A model generated the notes under the pieces. The model did no database searches. It saw nothing but the letters and a program-made list of their open reading frames with translations, and had not been told where the DNA came from. A DNA stretch of 64,000 nucleotides from Monilinia fructicola. Taxonomy: Eukaryota > Ascomycota > Leotiomycetes > Helotiales > Sclerotiniaceae. The stretch's first letter is position 1. Each line of letters starts with the position of its first letter. The position numbers and the translations under genes are program-made. Of the stretch, positions 37,077 to 49,740 are shown one piece after another. The stretch is from NCBI GenBank assembly GCA_008692225.1, contig VICG01000002.1, forward strand, positions 62,001 through 126,000, written 5' to 3'.

Positions 37077-38720
37077 ATGACATGCAGAACCCCCGAATTC
37101 AATCCTCATCACTACAACCTAGATCTTCCGCTTCATGCCAAGCGACGAGATATCCAACGGGCATATCGGCGTTTTAATCGTGTTCTACATCCAGACAAGA
37201 TCAAAGATCCAGATCAGAGGGCCAATGCCTTCGCAGCTATTCTCCTCATCAACGAGGCTTATGAAGTTCTCATAGACGAAGAAAAACGCGTCCAATACCA
37301 GCTGGAATGGAACCGTGACGTACTTTCGACAAATAAATGGGAAGTGATATACTGGGATATCATGCGGCAAAAGAAACATATTAAGAACAAAGACTTTGAT
37401 CTCAAACCATGGTTCTGGCATTATGATCCCATCCCAATTGGAGTATGCAATGGTGATGTGGAGGAAACCCCCTTTTGTACCGCAACCTGGGTAAATCTTG
37501 CCCATATATTTGTAGACAACTTTCTGCCTACCACTGTAAGTGACAACATCTGGCGTCGCGCGTTGATCTGGAGAGGTGATGCCTCAAACATGACGGGGAA
37601 GAAGCTCGAAACTTTGGATTTCCAACGTGGCTGCGAAAACTTCCAAGTCAACATCACCATGGAAGAAGCAAACCTCCGGTGGTCGGAAATACCGTCTCTC
37701 ACCGACCTGCAGTCTTTCGGAGAGCGTTGTGAATTGTTTTGTCCCGATATAATACTTTTCATTGGGCCTTTCGTCATATCAATTTTTCTAAGTATTCTTT
37801 CCACGATCTTGCTCCTATGTGTAGTGATATTAAGGTGGTTCATAATGCCAAACTCGTTTACCTTTTGGCCAGAATCTGCCATCACCTCTCACTGGGAAGA
37901 CCGATTGCCAGATGTCATCATAACACAATCTCGAAGAAAACCTCCGGTCAAGCCTTCTCAACAAGAAGGCAGTTCACAGCCAACAGATGAGGGGTATTAT
38001 GCAGACGAAGAAATCACAACAAGAGACACTTCGGAACCACAGCACACTTCTGAACCACAGTACGCCTCTGAACCACAGCACACTTCGGACACAGGACCAC
38101 AGTCGCAATTTTATAGCGCAGTAGCAACTGCCGACCCCTCTACAAGACCTTCTGTGGGAACACTAGGTAGATCTACAGAGTCATCGGCTATAGTAGGAAC
38201 ACAAAATCGCTCTGTACGTTCATTGGAAAAGTCATCACCAACACAGTATTATAGCGCCGATTCGGAAGCTCAAGAGTCGGCTGTGCATCCATCACAACTG
38301 CTCTCCTTAAGATCATCAGAAAGACACTGGTATTATTCCGACCCCAACAGAGACAGCGCTCAGGACTTGCCATTACGAGAACGAAGAAAGCCCTTTGCGC
38401 CCCCCGAGAAATTGCGTCCACGTTACGTCCATTATGACGATGAAGATTATGCGGATGACGAGAGAACCCCAAGACTCTGCGCGGCTATCACGGCTAGTGG
38501 GAAGCCCTGTCAAAGAAGAGTCTCAATGACGAGTCCACTTACTGGCTCTACCATCTCTGGTCTCGTCTCGCCGCTTTGTTTTCAGCATCGAAATTTGAGG
38601 ACTTGGATCCGGAAGAATAATGACCAGGAACCACTGACGCCAGGCAGGACCCCTTCAGCGGCTAATTCACCAGTATTGGAGAAGCGGAAATTGTCACGCA
38701 AAAAACAGCAGGCGAAATAA
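37077..38720 (+). CDS. Membrane-anchored DnaJ (J-domain) protein with C-terminal Cys/His knuckle
   Basis: 547 residues, no intron. The J domain spans residues 12-80, with HPD at 38-40, needed to stimulate Hsp70 ATPase. A middle domain of unknown type follows, then one transmembrane helix at about 222-250 (DIILFIGPFVISIFLSIL...). The C-terminal half is disordered, with a TSEPQH-like repeat (four copies near residues 320-342), and ends in a compact motif LCAAITASGKPCQRRV ... PLCFQH (about 468-503), a Cys/His pattern common in small fungal zinc knuckles. It probably recruits Hsp70 to a membrane. The frame is open 14 codons upstream without an ATG; 37077 is the first ATG. Confidence 0.85.
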   Translation: MTCRTPEFNPHHYNLDLPLHAKRRDIQRAYRRFNRVLHPDKIKDPDQRANAFAAILLINEAYEVLIDEEKRVQYQLEWNRDVLSTNKWEVIYWDIMRQKKHIKNKDFDLKPWFWHYDPIPIGVCNGDVEETPFCTATWVNLAHIFVDNFLPTTVSDNIWRRALIWRGDASNMTGKKLETLDFQRGCENFQVNITMEEANLRWSEIPSLTDLQSFGERCELFCPDIILFIGPFVISIFLSILSTILLLCVVILRWFIMPNSFTFWPESAITSHWEDRLPDVIITQSRRKPPVKPSQQEGSSQPTDEGYYADEEITTRDTSEPQHTSEPQYASEPQHTSDTGPQSQFYSAVATADPSTRPSVGTLGRSTESSAIVGTQNRSVRSLEKSSPTQYYSADSEAQESAVHPSQLLSLRSSERHWYYSDPNRDSAQDLPLRERRKPFAPPEKLRPRYVHYDDEDYADDERTPRLCAAITASGKPCQRRVSMTSPLTGSTISGLVSPLCFQHRNLRTWIRKNNDQEPLTPGRTPSAANSPVLEKRKLSRKKQQAK

Positions 38721-39916
38721 AGGATTTCTCTGAGGTAGTTTGCGCAAAAAAATGCTCCACGGTTACGAAGTTCACTTTTTCTTGATGGATAGATATTATG
38801 AGATTGCATCGAGAATCATATGCATTCTGGGTGTTAGTCGAGATACCAAGATATGTGTTTTCCAGCAAGACAAAAAGTATCTGTCGAAGAGGATTTTCAT
38901 CCCTGCGATTCATGTTTTTGATTAGACCGATATCACCGAGCATAACTTCTAGAATGTTAACCATATCATGTATTACTTAGTTCTTTCACTACATGCTTCC
39001 CGCTAGAGCTTCTTGAGACGTGACTCTTTTGCACCATCGATATGTACACACTTCATGGTTTAGGTTGCGGGTAGTGTATCCTTTCACCCACCACGCTGTC
39101 ACATTGGCTTGGCATCATAGACATGAAGATTCAAAGCCCAGGCGAACGACGAAGAAGGAATATTTATCTCGGCATAGATCACCCGCCCCATATTTTCAAA
39201 TCATTTAATATTCAGGCGTGAATCTAATATACCGCAAGACCGGAAAGAGAAATTTGGATTCGTTGATTGATGATTTGTTACATCGTCGATATTTATTGAT
39301 CACTGAAAGCATTGGGACGGTGTATTCATTAGAAATGATACCGCTTACTTTAAACGATTTCTTGATACTGAAAGGGAGAAGAGATGGGATATTTCTAGAT
39401 TTACGAGATGAGCTATTACCTAGTAGTTGCGGAATAGGGTGTGACTAATGGTTAGGCAATCTAGATGAAGGGGCCAGTGGATTATCTAGGTTTATACTAT
39501 AGCGGTTTCTTGGTTTAGGGATGATAAATGCCGAATCAACGTGAGGCTAGTGCGTATATGTTAGCTACCTTGGGAGGTTTGTAGTATCGAGCTTCAATCC
39601 TTTTAACTCCACCTGGTTGGCCGAGTCTGCTAGTTACTGTCATTGAAGCTTGAGCCAACAACTGTTGCCCCTGGAGCGGATGTCGACTTTTCAAAGCTTA
39701 GCTTCATAGCCCTTACTACAATGAGCTATACTAACTTGAACTCCTCCGCTAGTAAAATTCTCCAGACCGGCTCTGGTATTCAAAATTTCCTCAGACTTCT
39801 CCGTTGGTACTAGTGAGCTTGGAGATTAATATTTTCCTTTACACATCGAACAGCTGGTATACAGGGTATTTACACAAAGTGGGCGGAGTTGGATACCCCA
39901 GGCAGAAATTTGGACT
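38721..39916. other. Intergenic, between convergent genes
   Basis: A 76-codon open stretch at 39218-39448 (DLLHRRYLLITESI...) has no ATG near its start and no recognised family. Nothing else seen. Confidence 0.45.
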
Positions 39917-42900
39917 CTAGATATCCAGCATACCTAATCCCCTCTCCTTCACAGCCTCCTGAACCTTCCGCCTTACATCTATGTATGCCTTTTCCCAAAG
40001 TTTCTTTCCTTTTCCCACAGCCTCGGTATCATCCATTAGCCACTCTAACCATTTTACAACCCCTACCACTTTCGCCAAATCTCGCTCATCAATAATAACC
40101 CTCTTCAAGTATCTCTCCATAGCAGACACATCATCAGGATGTGGACCTTCACTCTCGAATTCCCGATACCATATCGTAAGTGTTTTTCTTAGCTCATCTA
40201 GCGTGCTTAATTCCTGAGTTGTAAATGTGGGTCTTACAGGCTTGGGAGGTAATCGGATTCTCCGTGGTCCTAGTGGTGGCGGATCTGGTTTCTTCACCTT
40301 CTTAACCGTGGATGTCATGAGACCACCGCGTTTTTGTAAACGTTTTCGCCGATGTTCCGCTATGATTTCTTCACGCATATCCTCTGGTAACGCAGCAAGG
40401 AACTCTGGGTCAAGTATTTCAGCGTCTTCTGCGGCGTCGACTGATGTTTCCCGTACACGGGAGTTCGCGACGAACTTTGATTGGAGTGGACCACCTGGTG
40501 GTTCTGGTTTTATTCTCGGCCCAGGAGGTCGACCGCGTCCTCGTTTCTTGATAGGCGTTGGTGGCTTTTTGCCATTAATAGTTCTGTTCTTGCGAGGTGA
40601 TTGTGGGAGGATAGTTTGTGCACCCGAGGCAGGATTTGCTATTTGCGGTTTGTAGCTTGCTAAGATTTCTGCTTTCATTTCTTCGGGTAGTGCATCAAAT
40701 ACTTCAGGGTCCAGTTGTGAAGGCATCTGCAAGGTTTTAGGCTTGGTTGGGGTCTCGCATAGAGATTCTTTCACGGCTGCAATGGGTGTTTGTTCTCTTG
40801 AAACTGGTAGACTTTTACTTTGAGCCATTAATCTGGATCTGATATCTGGAGGAAGTTCTTTTAAAACTTCAGGGTCAATTTGACTTGGTATGATGAATTG
40901 AGTCCCAGTCAAGTTGAGCTTTCTAGCACTCTCATCGCCAGCATTTGTTCTGGCAATGAGAGTGGCCGGGTGAGCTGGAGTTGGTTTGACTTTTAAAGGA
41001 CTACTTTCATCAATAGGATCTTCGTTATGAATCGATTTCGAGATTAATTTCGCTCCAGTTGGTGTTACACAGTCAACGATGTAATCTGGAGGAGCTTTAG
41101 GGGCTGTTGACGTGGAGTTGTTCTCCGTTTCGTTGGAGTTTCCGGATCATCAATGATGGGATCCTCAGTGACTTTCTTGATTGTCTTCGAAGCAACAGGG
41201 GCACCAAAGCTAATCTTCCTTTGACTTCCATCGAAAATGATACCATTCGTTGACTTTACAGGCTCCAGTTTGGTCATTTGAACGCCAAGTCCACGTAGTT
41301 CTCCAGGTGAAAATCCATAACTCCGAAGAACCGAAATTGCTTCCCGTCCAATGATTTCGGCATCATTAGTGGCCACACCAAGGACTATGCTCTTATTGAA
41401 AGTATCGCAATTACCATGACCAAGGAACTTCGGTGGGTCGAGGGGTGCATCGGCAGATTTTCTCATTATCTTCATCGTCATTTGCCTTCCCCTTACTCTT
41501 TGCTCAATCAGTCGACGCTGCAATTCAATGCAAAGATTTTGAACAAATTCTTCAGCCTCAATTTGTGAAATAAATCGAATACCCCAGTTTACCTCAGCCG
41601 ATACAGATTTTCTTATAACTTGCTCTCCGACTTCTGATTTGTCGATGCCTCTGGAATAGTTCCATATCTTTTCTCCTGTTTTGGGACCTAAAACAGTCTT
41701 CAGGCGATCCTTGGATAATTGCCGGATGTCTTTCACAAATTTTACCCCTATTTCTTCAAGCTTTCCACCAATGCTGTAAGCAACACCAGGAAGGTTCTGT
41801 ACACCAAGTTCACCGATAAAGTCTAAAACCTCTTCAGGCTTAATTTGATGCTGACCAGCAGGTTTAGCCCTCCGAAGCGCAACCTTCGCGAGTAGGATAT
41901 TTCCTCCAATGCCAACAGATACATTACAGCCAGTCTTCTCTTTAATGAGTTTTCGGAGTGCGTTCCCAATCTCATCGGCCTTTTCTTGTTCTTTCTGAAT
42001 ACTACCTTCTCGAATATCGATACCATCGGTGCCACCAGATGTTAAGCACAAAGAGCTAATATCAATGAGGGCTTCGTCGACACTGACACTTTGTACAACT
42101 CCACCTACGTCCAGAATGGCGTCATAAAATGCTTGACTAGCCTCTTCATATGCTGGAAAATCGTACGGTAAAACTTTGATCTCAGGGCACAATTTAATGG
42201 CATTCTTCATCCACATCCCATTCTTGACACCAAATGCACGAGCTGGGTAGTTGCAACTAGCAATTTCAGATCCAGTCCCAGTGCCGTGAGCAACCACTGC
42301 AGGCTTATCGGTATATTCTGGCGCACTCTTGAGAGACACCGCACAGAAAAAAACTATCAAAATCTACATGCATAACGTATCTTCGCGAGCCAGGTTTCCT
42401 CTTTGTTGATTCTTTCTGAGAAGCCGACTTTTCAGAAGCCATTTGCTGAAACCTGGATCTAAGATCTGCTTTCCATGTAGATAGGTGATGTAGACGAGAC
42501 TCAGAGTAATATTGCTTGATAAAGTCTGGGTTTGCGGTCGTGGATTTCCGCATACGAGGGTCTGCTAGTAAAACTACATTATGTTCCTCAGCCGTTGCAA
42601 CTTTTGGCTTCTTAGAAGGGTCGAGAATTTCTTCATCGTGTGGTCTTTTCTTGGTATTGGAGAATAGTTGCCGTTCAGTAGTTGCGACTTCAGCTAGCCG
42701 CGGTATTTCACTTCCGATGTCGGTAAGATATTTTGGTTTGGTAGGGGTAAATTCAGTTGGAGGTGATAGAATTTGAGGAGTAGGGGAGGTTGAGGGAGAT
42801 TTATTCTTAAGAAAATTGCTCTTTGCAGTTATGATTGGTTTTAAAGCTGATTTGCGAGAAGGAGTAACATCCGCGGCATGTTTCAATGCTTCTTCCAAAG

Positions 42901-43658
42901 AGGATGTGACTTCAAAGCTTCCAGCTGAGCTCCCAACAGGTACCTGGTCAACTTCCTCAATGCTTTCTATCAGCTGGTCAACAGGTGATGACATGAAAGC
43001 ACCGGTATTATGCGACATAATCTTTTGCACCTGCGAGATCGGAAATTGAGGCCCGTCATCATCATCAATATCTTCAGCGACAGTTTTGACCTGACTGGTG
43101 TACCAACTTGCGTTTGTTTTGGTCGCGATATCCTCTCTGTGGAGTGTTTGATTGACTGACGACTTTACCACCACTAAATCCTAGTAATCTTTGACCAACA
43201 CCCTCATCCAAAACCCGATAAGAGTCCCAAGAAAGGCATTTTCCAGCTTTCACGCTGTCCACTATCCAAGCTGGCTTCACTATTCGATATCGTTTGAACT
43301 CAATGGCTTTCTTGGGGGTAAGAGTTGATGCGATAATATGGGTAACAGTGGTTTTCCCATCCAAGTATTGCATGAAACCACCTCCATGACTTACTATTAA
43401 ATGATGAAGATCACTCAAGGATGGCTGTGTATATCCGTTGACATGTGCTACGATGCCATGAAAAATATTTGGGTTCCCTGTTGAAGTGGAACGAACTTCT
43501 GCATCAAGATTTTGTAATTTGATCTTCTTGCGGCGGAAATAATCAGAGAAACCTCCAAACTTTGATCCTTCATATTCTTCACCACCTTCGCTTTGAAATG
43601 TATGCGATTCGATACGCTTTCTAACCGTGTCAGAATTTTTATCCAGGCGACTACCCAT
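39917..43658 (-). CDS. REV1: DNA repair protein REV1 (Y-family dCMP transferase), three frame breaks
   Basis: About 1246 residues when joined; no intron. REV1 inserts dCMP opposite abasic sites and scaffolds translesion polymerases in the nucleus. In order: N-terminal FGGFSDYFRRKKIKLQ, a BRCT domain (IFHGIVAHVNGYTQPS...LIVSHGGG...VKPAWIVDS), GYRDQ / SWYTSQ, a linker, the Y-polymerase core starting MHVDFDSFF with VSVDEALID as the second acidic motif, three UBM-like motifs (IDPEVLKELPPDI, LDPEVFDALPEEM, LDPEFLAALPEDM), an AT-hook-like KKRGRGRPPGPR and the C-terminal REV1 partner-binding helices (TLDELRKTLTIWYREF...). Frame breaks: T4 at 43117-43120 (one too many), A7 at 42347-42353 (one too many, inside the catalytic motif) and near 41115-41125 (one missing). 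Net correction gives a length divisible by three. Confidence 0.88.
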
Positions 43659-44467
43659 TTTGTCGGCAGAGATACCAGACTTTCAGCAACGTTAACCACA
43701 TATATTGATTTTTCTTCCCACGTCCATCTCCATTTCTTATTGGAAATACAGATGCCAGACTTTTGGATGACGAGCTTCCCAAGTCACATATTCATGAGTT
43801 GTAAGTGTCAAGCCGTAAACAATTGTGATGTGAGACGGATATATAAACAAAGGCAGCAGCAAATGAAGGACGGAAGATGAACGACGCGACAATCAGGCGC
43901 GTGACGCGGACAATCATGAAACCACGTGATTATCAATACTGGGGAATCTTCGGGATTTCCCCGCATTACAGTCAAATGTCATGTGATCAAGATAAGATTA
44001 CGTATGTTACGTATGCATCATACTCCGTATGCATCATGTGCATCGTATACTCCGTCCAAATATCAATCATTCATTCAATAATCACTCTTTCCTACCAAAA
44101 GCAAAGATTAATTAGATCAAATATGAAGATGTATGCATGGAGATGTAGGTATGAACTTGTCAGGAAAGAGATGATCCAGAAGGGAACGAATGGAATCACA
44201 TTGATGAGATTAATTGGTAGATTCTACCCTCTCTGACTAACTCCACTGGTGCTCCTTAGGTTTAGAGTATGGTTTGATTAGTTCTAGTGGACAGTACCCA
44301 TGGGTCATTTAGTGTCTCATCGTCATTGAGTTCGCACGTCGAGTTTTCAAGATGTTTCTTTCTAAGTTGATCTTGATTTATCTGTATTCTTTGGTATTTC
44401 GGTTGTTTATAGACTTTGCTTTGCTACTCCTCCATTCCGAAAGGTTAAAGGTTATCTATCCGTTGAT
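43659..44467. other. Divergent promoter region of REV1 and the MFS exporter
   Basis: No gene seen. It contains ATGCATCATACTCCGTATGC words near 44011-44055. Confidence 0.5.
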
Positions 44468-46133
44468 ATGCAGCCAAAAAATATGCCCAGGGCACGAATG
44501 AGAGATCGCCCCTCATTCAACACGAGGAGGCCGCCGACAACAAACAAGTCGGTACCATCTGAACCCATCAGTATCTATTGATTAACTGGTATTAGTTACT
44601 CCAATTTTCCGACGATGATGACGAGAACCCCAGAAACTGGTCAAAATGGAAGAAGCTGGGGAATATCGCTGTCATTGCTACCATGGCTAGTACGTGTCTC
44701 AATAATCTCTGAGTTGCATAGAGTGTTGACAATATCAGTCCTATCGCCGCTGGCAAGTAGTATGTTTGCACCAGGCATTAAGCAAATAGCGGAAGCCTTG
44801 AATACGACTAGCCAAGCTGTCATTGCTTGTCAAACCGGCTTCGTTATAATGCTTGGAATTGGGCCGTTAGTATATCTATCGACACTCAATCATGAATACT
44901 ATACTCATGCAACAATATTCTAGGCTTCTGCTCGCCCCTTTGTCTGAAACGTTTGGTCGAAAGCCTGTGTACTTGGTCTGCTTCGGCATTTTCACCATTC
45001 TCCAGATCCCAACAGCATTGAGTCCTAACATTGCTGTACTAATCACATTCCGCTCCATTGCTGGATTCTTTGGGAGTATTACCACCTTATATCTGAGGAT
45101 TTTAAACAGGGACTGATGTGGTGTAGGTGTTTCAATTGCGAATGGAGGTGGAACCATATCAGACATGTATTTGCCAAGCGAAAGGGCGGGTGTATTTGGA
45201 TGGTATCTCCTTGGTCCTCTCCTAGGACCTACGATTGGACCCCTACTTGGCGGTATCATCTTGCAAAACCTCGAATGGCCATGGTTATTTTGGATTCTGC
45301 TGGTCATTTGTGGTGTTGTATTCGTTGGCGTATATTTTTTTCTCCAAGAAACTTATGTCCCTATCCTTTTAACCCATCGGAAGAAAGAACTCGAAGAAGG
45401 CTCAGACGTCGAATATTATTTTGAAGGGGAAGATTCGAGAGCATTTTCATCGAAAGTCGTACAAGCAGTTCACCGACCTATCAAAATATTGTTTACTCAG
45501 CCTATCGTTTTGATTATGTCCACATATCAAGCTCTTATCTTCGCCACAACCTACAGTTTATATACTCAGTTCTCGCGTATTTATGGCGATGGCTATGGGT
45601 TTCGCACAATTCAAGTGGGACTTGTATATCTTGCACCAGGACTTGGTTTTCTTTCCGCCGTAAGGTTTCTTGTTCCAAGAATCGACGACATCCGCAATCA
45701 CCTTACTCGCCAAAATAAGGGAGAATCAAAACCGGAGTTTCGTCTTCCTCTGGCAAATGTTGGCGCAGTCCTCATTCCCATCTCATTATTCTCATTCGCC
45801 TGGATGGTCGAATACCACGTACACTGGGCTGTAACATTAGTTGCTACTTTCTTCTATGGTATCGGTCAGGTTTCCATCTTTAATACTGTTCAGAATTATT
45901 ACATTGATAGTTTTGAGAAATATGCGGCAAGTGCCATTGCTGCTGGAGCATTTTTTAGAAGTATTTTTGGTGGTATCGTTCCTCTGATCACTCCTAGCAT
46001 TCTGGATATCATTGGAGTTGGGTGGGGATTGAGCATCTTTGCATTCCTGAGTGTTGTCATCGCCCCGAGTCCTATACTGTTTTATTACTATGGTCCGTCC
46101 TTGAGAAAGAGGTTTGCAATAGATTTAGAGTGA
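44468..46133 (+). CDS. MFS exporter, DHA1 (drug:H+ antiporter) type
   Basis: About 485 residues. The body is intact from ENPRNWSKWKK, the standard start of this family. Introns 44690-44738, 44866-44923 and 45076-45126 join as ATMAILSPLASSMFAPGI, LGIGPLLLAPLSETFGRKP and FFGSVSIANGGG; from 44596 the exons sum to a multiple of three. Motif A is SETFGRKP, helix 4 has FRSIAGFFGS, and the antiporter motif C is LLGPTIGPLLGG. Membrane exporter of unknown substrate (polyamine/drug type). The N-terminus is less sure: a further exon with ERSPLIQHEEAADNKQ ends at 44547 (donor GTCGGT), and its ATG at 44468 is in frame only if the A6 run at 44475-44480 lacks one A. Confidence 0.82.
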
Positions 46134-47358
46134 GATGGATCCTCGTACTCTTGCAGTTACCTATATGGGACATTGAATTATGGTATCCACCTTTCCTATA
46201 CGGCCAGACACATCACTCCCCCTTGTAGACTAGAGCTTTTCCAAGTGGACAGAACTAATATTTCGGGCCGAGGTTAGATGCCACAGCGAGCGGTGGCATT
46301 ATGATTTATGATTGTCTAGAATGATTAGAATATGAGATGCTTATTCCGTCGTTTTCCCCATTGCGATTTGGTATTCGACATTTGGTATCTAATATTTGGA
46401 ATCTGGACTGGTATCAATGATTTCGACACGGTATTATGGCGAAGATGTAATCGGCAACTCATTCATTGGGGTCTATACTATGTATCCGGCACTCGTGGCA
46501 CCTACGTCTCATACGTTTATTGGTCCCTTCAACGACATGCATGCATTTCCAATACAACCCTAATGATACCATACATATCGCAAAAGAAACAAACTGCTTT
46601 TTACATGATAATCAGGGATGGTTTACAAATCAACAACCCTTGAGTAACCTAGAAAGTCTTACATGAAGGAATACCAGAGTTGGTGATGCCGCTTACCATT
46701 GCCGCTATATTTATGGAGTCAATGCCTATATTGTGGGCCTATTGGCCCTCCGATTCTGGAGACCCCAAAACACCATCAACACTGTAAACCCCAAGTCTGG
46801 AGCAATGTCCCCAACATCCCCACGGCAATCCATTCCCCTAAGCGCCCACACAAATCTACGTCCACCCAAATCTACGTCAGTGTCGAACCATACCCATATG
46901 CTCCCATGAAAAAATCAAGGAAAACTGAATATGAACTCGATGTACGCTAAGTGTCCGATCATTAAATTGGACCGATTCAATGTTTCCGTAGCTTACCGCG
47001 TTTGCACATTGCTCGCCAGCTGGTGTTTAGATGACAGGCAGCACGGGAAACAATTATTACGAAACATAGTAGGGCCCTAGAATCGCTCCTTCGACGATCT
47101 CAACTCGATATGGATTGAAATCGGTGGGAAATTATATGCGCACCAATAAGACGAGATGAATTTTATATGGGGAGTTTCTCCGCATGAGATGCCCCGTATG
47201 GAGTATTGGAGAGAGACTGTGGAGCACAATACAGATTCGCTTGAACACGAAGTCACTCATTTTGTATAAAGGTAAGAGGATTGCAACTGTCAATCCGGGT
47301 TTTTTTCTTGCTCCTTCAGGAAAGAGATATTTCCTGAGTCTTTGATAATCTCGTCAAG
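46134..47358. other. Intergenic, no gene seen
   Basis: 3' flank of the exporter and promoter of the sugar transporter. Short frames only. Confidence 0.5.
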
Positions 47359-49250
47359 ATGTTACACCTTCCAAAGATTCATAATGTGTATTTTCTGGCT
47401 TCTATCGCCACCGTTGGTGGGATGCTGTGAGTACCCGCATAATGAATTTCACAATAATACAGACAATGAATCTAACAAATTATGCCCAGGTTTGGTTTCG
47501 ACATTTCTTCCATGTCAGCCATTATCGGTACCAGCCAATATATAGATTACTTCAACAACCCCCAAGGTGTTGTTCAAGGAGGTATTGGTTCTGCCCTAGC
47601 TGGAGGCTCAGTTATCGGTGCCATCATGGCCGGTCCAGTATCCAACAAATATGGTCGTCGGGACTCCTTATTCTTCGCCTGTTTCTGGTGGTTACTTGGC
47701 ACAGCTCTTCAAACATCCTGCAATGGAATTGGAATGCTGATCGCTGGTCGTTTCATCAATGGTATCTGCGTAGGCATCACCTCTTCGCAAGCTCCTGTAT
47801 ACCTCGCCGAGATCGCCAAGAAAGAAAGCAGAGGATCCATTATCGTTATTCAACAATGGGCCATTGAATGGGGTATCTTCCTCATGTACTTTGTTGGATA
47901 CGGATGCAGTTTCATCAAGTCAACACCAACAGCTTCATTCCGTACCGCATGGGCTATACAGTTCGTTCCCTGTGTCATCCTCATGATTGGTATTCCATTT
48001 CTTCCTCGGTCCCCTCGCTGGCTCGCCAAAGTCGGACGTGAACAGGAGGCCATTGCTATCCTTGCAGATATCCAAGCTGGTGGCGATATCAATGATCCAT
48101 TGGTCATTGCGGAATGGGAGGAAATCACTACCATTCTTGCAGCAGAAAGAGAAGGACAAAAAGGGATGGAGACGATTCTTCAAGAATGGTATGTGGAAAC
48201 GCACGTTGGCTGGTACGTCCGTACAGGCTTGGCAACAATTGAGTGGTGCAAATGTTATGACTTACTACGTGGTCTACATCTTCGAGATGGCAAGTTTGAC
48301 AGGAAACATTGGACTCGTTTCTTCTGGTATCCAGTACGCCATTTTCATTATTGGGACTGCAGCTACTTTCTTCTTCATCGATAAAACTGGCCGAAGGCCA
48401 TTACTGGTAAGTACAGACTTTTATATACCTACCTCATGATCTCGAGAGATTCACAATCTCAACATTTTGGGATATCTTCGGGCAGATACCTGAGCCATAT
48501 ATGCTTAATCATCAGCATGTAAAGCAGAATGGATGATATTCATCCGTTCAGAGATGGACCCAATGCCAAGGGGTCAAATCTTCTCATTATATTGTATACT
48601 CATCTCTACTCACACAATGGCTAACTCAAAAACTCTAGATCTATGGCGCACTAGGTATGGGAATATGCATGTTCGTCGTCGGAGGAATCCTTGGCTCATA
48701 CGGAACATACCTCCCAAACGGCCTGAACGGCAACCTAAGCGTACGAATCCAAGTCTCCGGATCCCCAGCCTACACCGTCATCGCTTTCTGCTACATTCTT
48801 GTCCTCTTGTATTCCCTAACCCTCGCACCAATCGCCTGGGTTTACGCTGCCGAGATTTGGTCTCTTGAGACGCGCGCTACAGGAATGGCACTCGCCTCAA
48901 TCGCAAACTGGCTTTTCAATTTCGCCATCGGTCTTTTCATTCCCTCGGCCTTCCAAACAATCAGCTGGAAACTATTCATCATCTTCGGAGTGCTTTGCTT
49001 TACAGCCGCTATCCAGGCATTTTTTACGTACCCTGAAACAGCCGGAAAGTCGCTGGAGGAAATTGAATTGCTCTTTGCGTACGGAGGACCTAAGCCGTGG
49101 AAGACTAGACCCGGTGACAGTTTGTTGGATGATCGGGTTAGGGATGTGCGGGATCATGGGGATGCAAAGAATGAGACGGGTATTGGGGGGGTGCAGGAGG
49201 AGATGGTGGAGTATGGGGGTGGAGAGGGGAAGAATGGGAGTGCGGTTTAA
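47359..49250 (+). CDS. MFS sugar transporter, one frame break
   Basis: About 531 residues. Sugar porter family, plasma membrane, sugar:H+ symport or facilitated uptake; substrate unknown. Introns 47427-47489 and 48407-48638 (232 bases, unusually long here) join GGMLFGFDISSM and RRPLLIYGALGMG. Family motifs: NKYGRRDSLF in loop 2-3, GRFINGICVGI, PRSPRWL, QQLSGANVMTYY in helix 7, DKTGRRPLL, PAYTVIAFCYI and the closing PETAGKSLEEIE. The frame changes at the A5 run 48158-48162: before it AEREGQK, after it GWRRFFKNGMWKRTL; with one A fewer the sum is 1596, divisible by three. The C-tail is acidic and Gly-rich. Confidence 0.85.
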
Positions 49251-49740
49251 AGAGATGAGAGTAGATAGATATTATGACTTATGTTTTATGTTTTATGAGG
49301 TGCTTTGAGAGCTTAGATTGATTGATCATCTATCATGAACACTGGGTTGGGTATATTTAGAAATTAATTTTTAGTTTTATATAAGATTTATATAGACATC
49401 AATGGGATGGCTCTTCTCACAATTGTAAGATTATCTCGATTTTGGTTCGAGACTCAGAAAACCAATTTCCCTTTTTTGGATTTTGCCGTGTCATTTGTAA
49501 AATAAATAGATCAGGCTACACGGCGCCTATTTCTGATGATTACCTAACCTTACACGAGTGCTCGAGGACTTGGCAGAATATCTATCACTTCCACAATTCT
49601 TCCCCAAGATGGTGACATTTTCCGACATTAACAACTTTGAAATGGAGAGTCATAATACATTGAGAGATCATATTTGTCCAAGATTTCAAAAAGATCCTTA
49701 CGAAATAGATCAGATAAGTGGATGCAGGTAAGTCGCCTAC
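49251..49740. other. 3' flank, no gene seen
   Basis: Sequence between the sugar transporter and the transposon; AT-rich at 49340-49400. Confidence 0.5.

Noticed and set aside
39600..39680. Possible tRNA (GGTTGGCCGAGT-like word)
   Set aside because: No acceptor stem or TTCGA-type T-loop at the right spacing.
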